A stretch of 64,000 bases of DNA from Solirubrobacter phytolaccae. Its GTDB lineage: Bacteria > Actinomycetota > Thermoleophilia > Solirubrobacterales > Solirubrobacteraceae. The translations under genes were made by a program, and so were the position numbers. The stretch covers positions 46,022-110,021 of the forward strand of contig NZ_JAPDDP010000020.1 in assembly GCF_027587195.1 (NCBI RefSeq), given 5' to 3'. Below the pieces are notes generated by a model that worked only from the letters and a program-made list of their open reading frames with translations, ran no database searches and was not told where the DNA came from. Shown piece by piece: positions 18,230 to 26,035 of this stretch (the first letter of the stretch is position 1; each line of letters starts with the position of its first letter).

Positions 18230-18436
18230 GATGACTTCAAGCAGGGCGACAAAGTCGTGTGGAGCTCGCACGGCAAGGACGACACGCCGGGCGTGGTCGA
18301 GCGCAAGCTCACGTCCGACACCGAGCTCGCCGGGCGCACGGTGCGCGCCTCGCAGGAGGAGCCGCAGTACCTCGTCCGCAGCGAGAAGGGCGGCGGCGAG
18401 GCCGTCCACAAGCCGGACGCGCTGAAACGCCGATGA
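18224..18436 (+). CDS. DUF2945 (hypervirulence-associated TUDOR-like) protein
   Basis: A 70-residue protein. FKQGDKVVWSSHGKDDTPGVV and the ending GEAVHKPDALKRR are the whole DUF2945 domain, a small SH3/Tudor-like barrel found widely in bacteria and fungi with no settled biochemical role. It is complete, starts at ATG 18224 inside a hairpin, and is followed by a strong palindrome. Confidence 0.88.
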   Translation: MADDFKQGDKVVWSSHGKDDTPGVVERKLTSDTELAGRTVRASQEEPQYLVRSEKGGGEAVHKPDALKRR

Positions 18437-18441
18437 CGGTC

Positions 18442-18467
18442 GAGCCCCGGGCCGCGGCCCGGGGCTC
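18442..18467. terminator. 26-bp perfect palindrome between convergent genes
   Basis: GAGCCCCGGGCCG (18442-18454) is followed directly by its reverse complement. It sits between the DUF2945 stop and the convergent collagen-like gene. The very stable stem could end transcription both ways although no T-run follows. Confidence 0.6.
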
Positions 18468-18477
18468 TCGTGCGGGT

Positions 18478-19425
18478 CTAGCCGCCGAAGTCGAAGCGCG
18501 TGAACTCGGAGCCGAAGCCCACGAGCACGTTGTCGACGCCGGCCTGGAACTGATCCGCCGGGGTCGTGTTGCCCGAGGAGCCGCCGTTGTCGAAGCTGAT
18601 GGCGCTGATCGTCGCGTCCGGGTTCTTGGCGATCACGTCGGCCCACGTGGCCGGGTTGCCCTGGTTGATGCCGCCCGCGGCGCGGGTCGCCCACCACTTG
18701 CCCGACATCGCGTCGAGGCTGTAGCGCTGGTTGAGGCCGAAGTCGCCCTGCATGTAGGGCTCGAACACGAGGTTCGTGAAGCCGCTCGTGGTGCCGGTGT
18801 TGGCCTTGAGCAGCGTGATGTGGATCGTCGGCGCGACCACGTTGCCGGCGTTGCGCTTGATGATGCGGAAGTCGTAGCTCAGCGTCTTGAGCGAGCTCAG
18901 CGCGACGTTGTCGTACGCGCGGGCGAAGCCGATCGCGCCGCTCGGCGTCGAGCCGTCGAAGCCGCCCTGCAGACGGAGCTCGCCGCCGCTCAGGCTCGCG
19001 GCGGGGTACGGCGTGGTGCCACCGCCGCCGACCGCGCCCCAGCTGGCGTCGCCGCTCTTGGCGACGAGCGTGGCCGGATTCGAGCCGCTCAGCCCGTCCT
19101 TGCCGTTGACGCCGTCCTTGCCGGCCGCGCCGGCCTCGCCCTTGGCGGCACCCTGCGGGGCGGAGCCGAGGACCGTCGTGGCGGGCGTGCCGGCCGGACC
19201 GGCGGGACCCGCGGGACCCGGCGTGCCGGCCTTCGCGAGCTGCGTCCGAACGCTGGCCGCGAGCCGATCGGTCGAGATCGTGCCCTTCTTGATGTCACGG
19301 GCCTGGATCGTCCCGTCCTTGATCGTGCCCGACGTGATCAGCACGCCGGCCGTAGCGCTGCCCGTGCACGCGAGAACCACCGCGATGCTGCCAAGGACAA
19401 CACCCGGCGAAAGATGCTTACGCAT
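18478..19425 (-). CDS. Exported protein with short collagen-like stretch
   Basis: A 315-residue protein with a signal peptide (LSPGVVLGSIAVVLACTGSATA). The mature start GVLITSGTIKDGTIQARDIK belongs to a beta-repeat type often seen in Thermoleophilia exported proteins. A collagen-like Gly-X-Y tract follows (GTPGPAGPAGPAG, later GAAGKDGVNGKDG, about residues 67-112). The C-terminal 190 residues form a secreted domain with YDFRIIKRN and FEPYMQG, resembling a lectin or jelly-roll. AGGGAGGG precedes ATG 19425. It is probably surface-exposed; ligand unknown. Confidence 0.75.
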   Translation of the reverse strand: MRKHLSPGVVLGSIAVVLACTGSATAGVLITSGTIKDGTIQARDIKKGTISTDRLAASVRTQLAKAGTPGPAGPAGPAGTPATTVLGSAPQGAAKGEAGAAGKDGVNGKDGLSGSNPATLVAKSGDASWGAVGGGGTTPYPAASLSGGELRLQGGFDGSTPSGAIGFARAYDNVALSSLKTLSYDFRIIKRNAGNVVAPTIHITLLKANTGTTSGFTNLVFEPYMQGDFGLNQRYSLDAMSGKWWATRAAGGINQGNPATWADVIAKNPDATISAISFDNGGSSGNTTPADQFQAGVDNVLVGFGSEFTRFDFGG

Positions 19426-19548
19426 TGAACCCTCCCTGATTTGACCTGGCGGACCCCCATGTCCGCCATTCGTCGACCGCAACGTACGTGACTAATGCTC
19501 AAGCTACGAGTAGCGGCTGTCATGCCCGTGACGGGACTGGACGATGAG

Positions 19549-19575
19549 CCGATGCGCCCAGATCGGGCGCATCGG
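19549..19575. terminator. 11-bp inverted repeat
   Basis: CCGATGCGCCC (19549-19559) and GGGCGCATCGG (19565-19575) pair perfectly around five bases. The hairpin lies just downstream of the secreted esterase gene and upstream of the collagen-like gene, both on the minus strand. It is probably a terminator for the esterase, without a T-run. Confidence 0.5.
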
Positions 19576-19586
19576 CGAATTCGGCT

Positions 19587-20954
19587 CTAGCCCGCGATGC
19601 CGACGACCTGCGTCGTCGCGGTCACCGAGGTGGTGGTCGGCGCCGGGCGGTCCTGCAGGTCTTGATCGAAGAGCCAGTCGAGCATCACGTCGTTCAGGTA
19701 GGTCGGGACCCACGACCAGTGTGCGTTCACCGGCGTCGTGCCCGGCGTGAACGCGGTGAGCAGCGTGTGGCTGTTGTTGGTCTCGGCCTGCGCGTACAGG
19801 CGCAGTGCCTCGGCCTCGGCCTGCAGCTCGGGCAGGTTGCCCGCCCACTGGCCGCGCGTGACGAGCGCGCCGGCGGCGTCCAGCGCGTTCATCAGCGCGA
19901 GCGTGCCGGTCGTGTAGTTGACGGTCGGATCGTCGATCGAGTGGGTGGCCCAGATCGGCACGTTCTTGATCAGCGGCATCTTCGTGACGTCGCCGGCCGC
20001 GGCGATCGGCAACGCGCCCGCGAACTTGGTCGGGTACTTCGGCAGCAGGTCGAACGTGCCGATCCCGCCCATCGACATGCCCGTGACGTAGAGGCGGTCC
20101 TTGTCGATCGGGTTGCCGGCGACGATCGTGTCGAGCAGCTCCATCAGCGCGTTCTGCTGCGCGGCCGTCGTCCAGCTGGAGCCGACCGGCACCTGCGCGG
20201 CGAGCACGTAGCTCGGGTCGCTCGCCTGGCGATCCTGGGTCGCGAACGCCGCCGCGCCCTGGTTGGCGGTGATCTGCGAGATGTTGTTCGCGCCGCGTTC
20301 ACCGCCGCCGTGCAGGAACAGCACGAGCGGGAACCCGTCCTTGCGGTACTCCGGGCGGGCCTGCGGCGTGTAGAGCCGGAAGTTGATCGCGTAGCCGGTG
20401 GTGTCGGTGTAAGTGCCGCTGATGAAGTCGTCGACGATCGGGTTGATCTGGCCCTGGCTCGTGATCGCGTACGGCGCGGCCTTCAGGCGGACCTTGCCGT
20501 TGCTGTCGACGACGTCCTGGGTTTGCCGGATCGAGTACGCGCCGGTGAGCGGGATCGGCTCGTTGCGGCCCTGCGCGTAGACGAGCGCGCCGGAGTTCCG
20601 GTCGTCGGGGCTCAGCTCGATGATCAGGTACTTGCCCGGCGTGCCCTTCGGCCCGCGGGTGTCGACCTCGGCGACATTGCTCGTGTAGACGGCGACGACC
20701 GTGCGCGGCGCGGTCACGCCGTTGGCGGTCGCGTTGACGGTGAACGCTGCGTTCGGCACGACAGCCGTTCCCAGGTTGATGGTGCTGCGGTACTCGATCG
20801 CGACGGCCGAGACCTTCCACCCCAGCGGGTGCGTGTCGGTGATGACGTCCGTTCGGACGACGGTGTTCGGTGGTGCGGGTGCCGGTGCCGCGGATGCGGA
20901 CGACGCCGACACGAGTCCGGCCAGCGCGAAGAGCGCGAGCACGATGAAGCGCAC
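19587..20954 (-). CDS. Secreted alpha/beta-hydrolase (carboxylesterase-like) with N-terminal Ig-like domain
   Basis: A 455-residue protein with a signal peptide (MRFIVLALFALAGLVSASSA). Residues 35-180 look like the Ig-like domain of esterases, and the catalytic domain begins near FPLVLFLHGGGERG. The nucleophile motif is TGMSMGGIG, Asp lies in HSIDDPTVNY and candidate His in NSHTLL or NAHWSW. Relatives (LpqC, feruloyl and polyester esterases, COG4099 type) cleave esters outside the cell. The upstream 200 bases to the divergent DUF2461 gene hold no other gene. Substrate not assigned. Confidence 0.85.
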   Translation of the reverse strand: MRFIVLALFALAGLVSASSASAAPAPAPPNTVVRTDVITDTHPLGWKVSAVAIEYRSTINLGTAVVPNAAFTVNATANGVTAPRTVVAVYTSNVAEVDTRGPKGTPGKYLIIELSPDDRNSGALVYAQGRNEPIPLTGAYSIRQTQDVVDSNGKVRLKAAPYAITSQGQINPIVDDFISGTYTDTTGYAINFRLYTPQARPEYRKDGFPLVLFLHGGGERGANNISQITANQGAAAFATQDRQASDPSYVLAAQVPVGSSWTTAAQQNALMELLDTIVAGNPIDKDRLYVTGMSMGGIGTFDLLPKYPTKFAGALPIAAAGDVTKMPLIKNVPIWATHSIDDPTVNYTTGTLALMNALDAAGALVTRGQWAGNLPELQAEAEALRLYAQAETNNSHTLLTAFTPGTTPVNAHWSWVPTYLNDVMLDWLFDQDLQDRPAPTTTSVTATTQVVGIAG

Positions 20955-21154
20955 GGGAGTGCCTCCCTGGATAGGCGACGCGGATCGCCCCCTGCGCTCC
21001 GCGCCATGTCCTGCCCGGCGGCCGTCATGCGGTTCTCCTCCCGCGGCCTCCCGAGCAGCTGCGCGGAGGGTCGCGGGTCACCGCGCGCGTGTCAAAGGCT
21101 GCGTCCGAGTGCGGACTTACACGTGTCACTCATTGCGTTGGCCATGATGTTCCG
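20955..21154. other. Intergenic region between divergent esterase and DUF2461 genes
   Basis: Two hundred bases without a credible gene. It must hold the promoters of both divergent genes. The esterase side has GGGAGTGCC near its start codon. No clear operator or RNA motif was recognised. Confidence 0.5.
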
Positions 21155-21844
21155 GTGACCGACGTCGAGCCCTCCTTCTCGCCCCAGCTCTTCGCGTTCC
21201 TGCGCGATCTCGCCGCCAACAACGACCGCGAGTGGTTCGCCGCGAACAAGGCGCGCTACGTCGCCGAGGTGCAGGAGCCCGCGCTCGCTTTCGTCGAGGA
21301 CGTCGGCATGCGCCTGCCCGAGGAGATCAGCCCGCACTTCGTCGCCGACGCCCGCACGACCGGCGGCTCCGTCTTCCGCATCTACCGTGACACCCGCTTC
21401 GCCAAGGACAAGACGCCCTACAAGACCCACACCGGCATCCAGTTCCGTCACGCGCGCACGCGCGACGTCCACGCGCCGGGCTTCTATTTGCATCTGGAGC
21501 CGGGCAACGTCTTCATGGCGTGCGGCACCTGGCACCCGGAGCGCGAAGTGCTGCACCTGATCCGGACGGCGATCGCGGGCAAGCCTGCTCGGTGGACCGG
21601 CCTGGTCGAAGGGCTCGCGCCCTTGTACTCGCTGGGCGGCGAGTCTTTGAAGCGCCCGCCGGCGGGCTTCGACAAGGAGCACCCGCTGATCGAGGAGCTC
21701 AAGCGCAAGGACTTCATCGCCTACTCGCCTTTGACCGAGGAGGACGTGATCGCGCCGGGGTTCCTCGACCTGTACCTGGAGCGCGCCGCAGCCGCCGGCG
21801 ACTTCATGCGCTTCTTGTGCGAGAGCTCGCGCGTCGCGTACTGA
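21155..21844 (+). CDS. DUF2461 (TIGR02453) family protein
   Basis: A 229-residue protein. NDREWFAANKARYVAEVQEP, YRDTRFAKDKTPYKTHTGIQ and the central region PGFYLHLEPGNVFMACG are the three signature regions of DUF2461. The family is a widespread cytoplasmic protein of unknown activity. GTG 21155 is chosen because it gives the usual short N terminus; there is no strong ribosome-binding site. The gene appears monocistronic, and the Fic gene follows after an operator-like region. Confidence 0.88.
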   Translation: MTDVEPSFSPQLFAFLRDLAANNDREWFAANKARYVAEVQEPALAFVEDVGMRLPEEISPHFVADARTTGGSVFRIYRDTRFAKDKTPYKTHTGIQFRHARTRDVHAPGFYLHLEPGNVFMACGTWHPEREVLHLIRTAIAGKPARWTGLVEGLAPLYSLGGESLKRPPAGFDKEHPLIEELKRKDFIAYSPLTEEDVIAPGFLDLYLERAAAAGDFMRFLCESSRVAY

Positions 21845-21896
21845 ACCTTGAACAACTGCCAGCCTTATTCAAGGTTACGAGATAAGCTTGAATAAG
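21844..21896. promoter_or_regulatory. Nested inverted repeats in front of the Fic gene
   Basis: AACCTTGAA (21844-21852) is the exact reverse complement of TTCAAGGTT (21868-21876). CTTATTCAAG (21864-21873) is the exact reverse complement of CTTGAATAAG (21887-21896). The three half-sites alternate TTGAA/TTCAA/TTGAA about two helical turns apart, and the last overlaps the GTG start. This looks like an operator for a dimeric repressor, perhaps the Fic protein's own winged-helix domain. Confidence 0.65.
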
Positions 21897-23173
21897 TGGC
21901 GACGCTAGTCAAGCTTCAGTGGCCGACCGATACACGATCGGGGCTGTCACGCCGCGAGCGGCAAGGCTGCGAGTTCGAGGCGTACGTGCCGGACAGGTTG
22001 GCGGAGGCGCATCTGTCGCTCAACGGCGATACCGCCGCCGACGTCAGCGATGCTGAGGCCGCCATCCGCCACCTCAACCAGGAGACCACCGCGCTCGCCG
22101 ACTCGGAAGCGATGGCACGTCTTCTCTTGCGAGCCGAAGCGGTCGCATCTTCGAAGATCGAAGGACTTGAAGTCGGAGGACGACGGCTGCTCAGAGCCGA
22201 CCTGGCGCGTGACCTGGACGACGCTCGACCAGACATCACGGCTACTGAGGTGCTGAACAACGTCGAGGCCATGCACTGGGCGGTCGAGACGCTCAGCGGC
22301 ACCCCGGCTTTGCGGGTCGATGACCTCCTGGCGGTCAATGAGCGTCTGCTCGCCGGCACAGACATGCAGAACTACGGCGGCAAGCTCCGCGACGAGCAGA
22401 ACTGGATTGGCGGAAGCAGCTTCAACCCGTGTTCTGCGGCGTTCGTGCCACCACCGCCTGAGCGGGTTCGAGAACTCATGGAAGACCTGTGCTCCCTCTG
22501 CAACCAGGACCGAATGCCCGCGGTCGCGCAAGCTGCACTGGCACACGCCCAGTTCGAGACGATCCACCCCTTCGCCGACGGCAATGGCCGAACCGGTCGC
22601 GCACTGATTCACGTCATCCTGCGCCGGCGCGGGCTAGCACCGAGGTTCGTTCCTCCAATCTCGCTGGTCCTCGCGACATGGTCGAAGGACTACATCGACG
22701 GGCTCACGCGAACGCGTTTCGTCGGACCGCCGGACGACGCGGCCGCAATCGACGGAGTCAACGCATGGATCTCGCTGTTCGCCGGCGCATGCCGGCGCGC
22801 TGTGCAGGACGCGGGCGCCTACGAGGAACGCGTGCGCACGCTGCAGGCCGAATGGCGGAAACGCCTCGGCCGGGTTCGCAAGGACTCGGCCGCCGAGTTG
22901 CTCATCCAGGCGCTCCCAGGAGCACCGATGGTCACGGTTCAGAGCGCCGCGGCCCTTACCGGTCGCAGCTTTCAAGCTGTCAACGAAGCGATCCCGCGGC
23001 TCGTCGATGCCGGAGTGCTGACGCAGACGACGATCGGCCAACGCAACCGCGCTTTCGAAGCGGCCGAGCTCATCGACAGCTTCACCGCGCTGGAACGCCA
23101 GTTGGCCAGCCCCGGAGCGGACACGCTGACATCGCCGCCCGCACGGCGAGTGCCCGCTCGTCCAGCCAACTAG
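21896..23173 (+). CDS. Fic-family adenylyltransferase with inhibitory helix and winged-helix tail
   Basis: A 425-residue protein. The N-terminal inhibitory helix motif SSKIEG (residues 85-90) places it in class II Fic. The catalytic motif HPFADGNGRTGR starts at His224 and is intact, so it should transfer AMP (or another nucleotide group) to a protein hydroxyl. Residues from about 330 form a winged helix (VTVQSAAALTGRSFQAVNEA). Such proteins can self-modify and repress their own promoter, which fits the repeats over the GTG 21896 start. No separate antitoxin gene is adjacent. The region reads less GC-rich than its neighbours. Confidence 0.9.
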   Translation: MATLVKLQWPTDTRSGLSRRERQGCEFEAYVPDRLAEAHLSLNGDTAADVSDAEAAIRHLNQETTALADSEAMARLLLRAEAVASSKIEGLEVGGRRLLRADLARDLDDARPDITATEVLNNVEAMHWAVETLSGTPALRVDDLLAVNERLLAGTDMQNYGGKLRDEQNWIGGSSFNPCSAAFVPPPPERVRELMEDLCSLCNQDRMPAVAQAALAHAQFETIHPFADGNGRTGRALIHVILRRRGLAPRFVPPISLVLATWSKDYIDGLTRTRFVGPPDDAAAIDGVNAWISLFAGACRRAVQDAGAYEERVRTLQAEWRKRLGRVRKDSAAELLIQALPGAPMVTVQSAAALTGRSFQAVNEAIPRLVDAGVLTQTTIGQRNRAFEAAELIDSFTALERQLASPGADTLTSPPARRVPARPAN

Positions 23174-23185
23174 CGCGGCGCGCCG

Positions 23186-23449
23186 CTAACGCTTGAGGCG
23201 GCGGGCAGACGAGGCCGCGCGCGCAGCCTTGGCCGCCAGCTTTCCGAGCTTGCGTGCCTCGAGCTTCGAGAGGTTCTTCGGGTTCCCGCGCGACTTCGTG
23301 ACAAGCTTGCGCGCCTCTTTGCGCTCTTCCTCCGAGAGGGAGGCCCAGCCGGCCTGAAGCATCAGGAACGCCGTCGTCGCGTGCTTGCGGAACTCACCCC
23401 ACGGGACGTTCCGGACCTGCGGCAGTCGGCGTTTCGGGGACTCGGCCAT
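23186..23449 (-). CDS. Small basic conserved protein
   Basis: An 87-residue protein rich in Lys, Arg and Ala (EARKLGKLAAKAARAASSARRLKR at its end is strongly basic). FRKHATTAFLMLQAGWASLSEEER suggests two helices. It resembles small actinobacterial basic proteins of unknown role; nucleic acid binding is plausible but unproven. ATG 23449 lies inside the 3' end of the desaturase gene (56-base overlap, same strand, different frame), so it may be translated from that transcript. Confidence 0.6.
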   Translation of the reverse strand: MAESPKRRLPQVRNVPWGEFRKHATTAFLMLQAGWASLSEEERKEARKLVTKSRGNPKNLSKLEARKLGKLAAKAARAASSARRLKR

Positions 23450-24290
23450 GCGGTCGAGGGTACTCGGGCTCCCAGCCAGGCCCGTGCAGCAGCACCGCGA
23501 CCTTCGTACGCAGGCCGCGAGCGGCGCGGACGTCGTGGGCGAGCGCGATGTACTCGTGGAACGCGACCCGAACCGGGTGGAAGGTGGTGAGCTGCGTCGT
23601 CAGGCCGTACTTGACCCGCTCGCCCTCGGGTTCGTAGGTGCCGAACATGCGGTCCCAGATGATCAGGATGCCGGCGTAGTTCTTGTCCAGGTACTGGTCG
23701 TTCATCCCGTGATGGACGCGATGGTGCGAGGGCGTGTTGAGGACGGCTTCGAGCGGCTTCGGGAGTCGCTTGACCCGCTCCGTGTGGATCCAGAACTGGT
23801 AGATCAGCGACCACGCCTGCGCGAGGAGCACCATCCAGACCGGGAAGCCGAGCAGCGGCAGCGGCAGCCAGAACGGGAAGTACGTCATCGGCACCCACGT
23901 CTGGCGCAGCGCAGTGCTCAGATTGAAGTGCTGCGAGCTGTGATGGACGACGTGGCTGGCCCAGAACACGCGGCTCTCGTGCGAGACGCGATGGAACCAG
24001 TAGTAGGCGAGGTCGTCGGCGAAGAAGAGCAGCACCCAGGTCAGCGGGTTGTGGGGCTCGAGTCTGAGGGGTGTCAGCTCGTACAGCGCCGCGTAGACCG
24101 CGACCACGACGAGCTTCCAGCCGACGTTGATGACGACGTTCCCGATCCCCATCGCGAGCGACGTTCCGGTGTCCTTGAGGTCGTAGCCGACCATGTCGTC
24201 GTGGTCGTGGTCGAGGTGCCGGAACGACGCATACTCCGCGATCAACAGGAGCACGAAGAACGGGATCGCGTAGTAGAGGACCTCAGCCAC
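23394..24290 (-). CDS. Sterol desaturase/fatty acid hydroxylase family membrane di-iron protein
   Basis: A 298-residue membrane protein with hydrophobic segments at about 3-20, 45-70, 83-95 and 130-165. The eight-histidine di-iron set is visible: WFHRVSH, HVVHHSS, HTERVKR and SHHRVHH. Family members hydroxylate or desaturate lipids with O2. GTG 24290 overlaps the stop of the GntR-type gene by eight bases, so the pair is translationally coupled and the regulator probably controls it. The tail (about 270-298) is poorly conserved and Pro-rich. Confidence 0.9.
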   Translation of the reverse strand: MAEVLYYAIPFFVLLLIAEYASFRHLDHDHDDMVGYDLKDTGTSLAMGIGNVVINVGWKLVVVAVYAALYELTPLRLEPHNPLTWVLLFFADDLAYYWFHRVSHESRVFWASHVVHHSSQHFNLSTALRQTWVPMTYFPFWLPLPLLGFPVWMVLLAQAWSLIYQFWIHTERVKRLPKPLEAVLNTPSHHRVHHGMNDQYLDKNYAGILIIWDRMFGTYEPEGERVKYGLTTQLTTFHPVRVAFHEYIALAHDVRAARGLRTKVAVLLHGPGWEPEYPRPHGRVPETPTAAGPERPVG

Positions 24291-24966
24291 GGGGGATCGA
24301 GCGCTCCAAGAGGTCGGCGGCGAGGGTGTGGACGTTCTCGCTGCTCTGGTTGATCGCGTGCGCGAGGGCGCGGATCGCCTCGGTGTCGTCGAGCTCTGCG
24401 GACACGGCGTGCGCGTCGACGGACGCGATCCGCTGACTCGATGCGATCAACGACGTGAGCGCGAGGCGGTAGGCGATGTTGTCGGCGCCGTCGACGATCA
24501 GCTCCCACAGCACCTCGTAGTGCGCGTTGCGGGCGGCGAGGTCCTCAACGGCGGCGAGCTGCTCCGCGCGGGCCACGATCTGCGCCTTGGTCGCCGCGTC
24601 TGCGCGCTCGGCGCAGCGACGCGCGGCGTCGGCACCGATGCTGGCGCGCATCTCCATCGCTGCACGTGGCACGTGAAGCGCTTCGGGCGCGTCGCCTTCC
24701 GCGGCGAGATCGAGCAGTAGCTCGAGTCCGCCGTGGCGACGCCAGTCGCGCACGCGCGTCGCGCCGCCCTGACTGATGGAGACGAGCCCGGCCTGCTGGA
24801 GCCGCTTCAGCGCCTCACGGACGCCGTGCCGGCTCGTCTCGAGCTCCTCGCTCAGCCGCCGCTCGGACGGCAGCGCATCGCCGACCTCGTACCGACCGCC
24901 GAGGATGTCGCCGCGCAGCCGTGCGTGGATGCGGCTGGAGGCAGTCACACTGGTTGGACCAGTCAC
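24283..24966 (-). CDS. GntR-family (FadR subfamily) transcriptional regulator
   Basis: A 227-residue regulator. The winged helix spans about residues 10-75 (GDALPSERRLSEELETSRHG and VREALKRLQQAGLVSISQGG). The C-terminal all-helical FCD domain follows (FadR-type ligand pocket, metal-binding His/Asp possible). The track start is GTG 24966; GTG 24948 is an in-frame alternative that would leave both operator copies outside the coding region. It heads an operon with the sterol-desaturase-family gene and is probably autoregulated through the two palindromes at its start. Confidence 0.92.
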   Translation of the reverse strand: MTGPTSVTASSRIHARLRGDILGGRYEVGDALPSERRLSEELETSRHGVREALKRLQQAGLVSISQGGATRVRDWRRHGGLELLLDLAAEGDAPEALHVPRAAMEMRASIGADAARRCAERADAATKAQIVARAEQLAAVEDLAARNAHYEVLWELIVDGADNIAYRLALTSLIASSQRIASVDAHAVSAELDDTEAIRALAHAINQSSENVHTLAADLLERSIPRG

Positions 24967-24984
24967 GAGACTGGTTATACCAGT
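24949..24984. promoter_or_regulatory. Tandem GntR/FadR-type operators
   Basis: Two palindromes ACTGGT-N3-ACCAGT lie at 24949-24963 and 24970-24984, exactly 21 bases apart. Each contains TGGTNNNACCA, which fits the TNGTNNNACNA consensus of FadR-subfamily GntR repressors. They flank or overlap the start of the GntR-type gene, so autoregulation is very likely. Confidence 0.8.
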
Positions 24985-25024
24985 GGTAGACGAGTGAAGC
25001 GAGTTGGTCGCCGCGACGCAGGTC

Positions 25025-26008
25025 TCAGGCGGCGGCTTGGAACGCCTCGAAGCGTTGCGCTAGTCGCTCTGGGTCTGGACGTTCATCGGCGCGCGACGGC
25101 TGCAGGATCTGCGCACCGTGGAAGTGCTGGAGCCCGTTCTTCAGCATCGGACCGTCGACCTGCTCGAGCAGTCGACTCTGGATGTGGATCACGCCGTCCG
25201 GATCGATGCCGACGAGGTTGCGGTCGTAGGCGAGGTGATGAATCGCGCACAGGGCGAGGCCGTTGACGACGACGGCGTCGCCCAGCTCGTGGCGGTCTCC
25301 CATGATGTGCGCGGCCTGCAGCAGCGACGCTTCCTTGAGCGAGCAGATGGTGCAACGGGTGCGGTACGCACGAAGCACGGCGTGGCGAAACCGGTGCTGA
25401 TGCAAACGATAAGCGGCATCTCGCGTCGCGTAACGACGCGAGTCGATATCGCTCACCATGCCGTCGCCGGTGGTGTCGGCGATCGGCAGGCCCACCTCGA
25501 GATTGGCCAATCGCTTCTCGAGATCCACCCCGGTGACGAACACGGGCGCTAGGGGGATGTACTGCCCAGCGGCGATCCCGCGAAAGTAGATGAGCGGAAC
25601 GCCGTGCTGGTGCGCCGCGATCAACGTCCGATTGTCCGATTCGGCCTGCGCTCTCGCACGTAAGGAATCACTGCTCGCCTCGCGGAAGCGATACGTGAAC
25701 CTTGCCGCGACTTCGTCGAACGTGTCCTCGTACGGCGCCGGTCTGCTCGACTTCGGCGGCGTTGTGACGATCGCCAGAGCGGAGGGCCCGTGGAGCTCCT
25801 TCGCGCGGTAGATCCCGTTGAAGAAGGAGCCGAAACTCACGCGGGCGCCGTTGAAGACGAACCCGTCCTTGATGGCCGAGAGCGGTACGAGGTCGTCATA
25901 CCGCCGGCTCAGCGCCCGAACGCGATCGAACGCAGCCGCGCGAAGCAGTCGATCGTGCTCATCGTCCACCGCTCGAGTATCACCGACCCAGGAGGAGTCG
26001 TCCAGCAC
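25025..26008 (-). CDS. HNH endonuclease (COG3440-like putative restriction enzyme)
   Basis: A 327-residue protein. The C-terminal HNH domain shows CTICS, LQAAHIMGD, NGLALCAIHH and AYDRNLVGID in the expected order, giving zinc ligands and the H-N-H catalytic set. Residues about 25-190 form a separate domain (LIYFRGIAAGQYIPLAPVFV) seen in predicted restriction enzymes that may read DNA modification. No methyltransferase is adjacent, so it may be modification-dependent or a solitary nuclease. GTG 26008 is used; GTG 25969 is an alternative. It sits in a defence-like stretch ending at tRNA-Thr. Confidence 0.8.
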   Translation of the reverse strand: MLDDSSWVGDTRAVDDEHDRLLRAAAFDRVRALSRRYDDLVPLSAIKDGFVFNGARVSFGSFFNGIYRAKELHGPSALAIVTTPPKSSRPAPYEDTFDEVAARFTYRFREASSDSLRARAQAESDNRTLIAAHQHGVPLIYFRGIAAGQYIPLAPVFVTGVDLEKRLANLEVGLPIADTTGDGMVSDIDSRRYATRDAAYRLHQHRFRHAVLRAYRTRCTICSLKEASLLQAAHIMGDRHELGDAVVVNGLALCAIHHLAYDRNLVGIDPDGVIHIQSRLLEQVDGPMLKNGLQHFHGAQILQPSRADERPDPERLAQRFEAFQAAA

Positions 26009-26035
26009 CTCAGGGCTGCTGCCGAACCCTGACGC

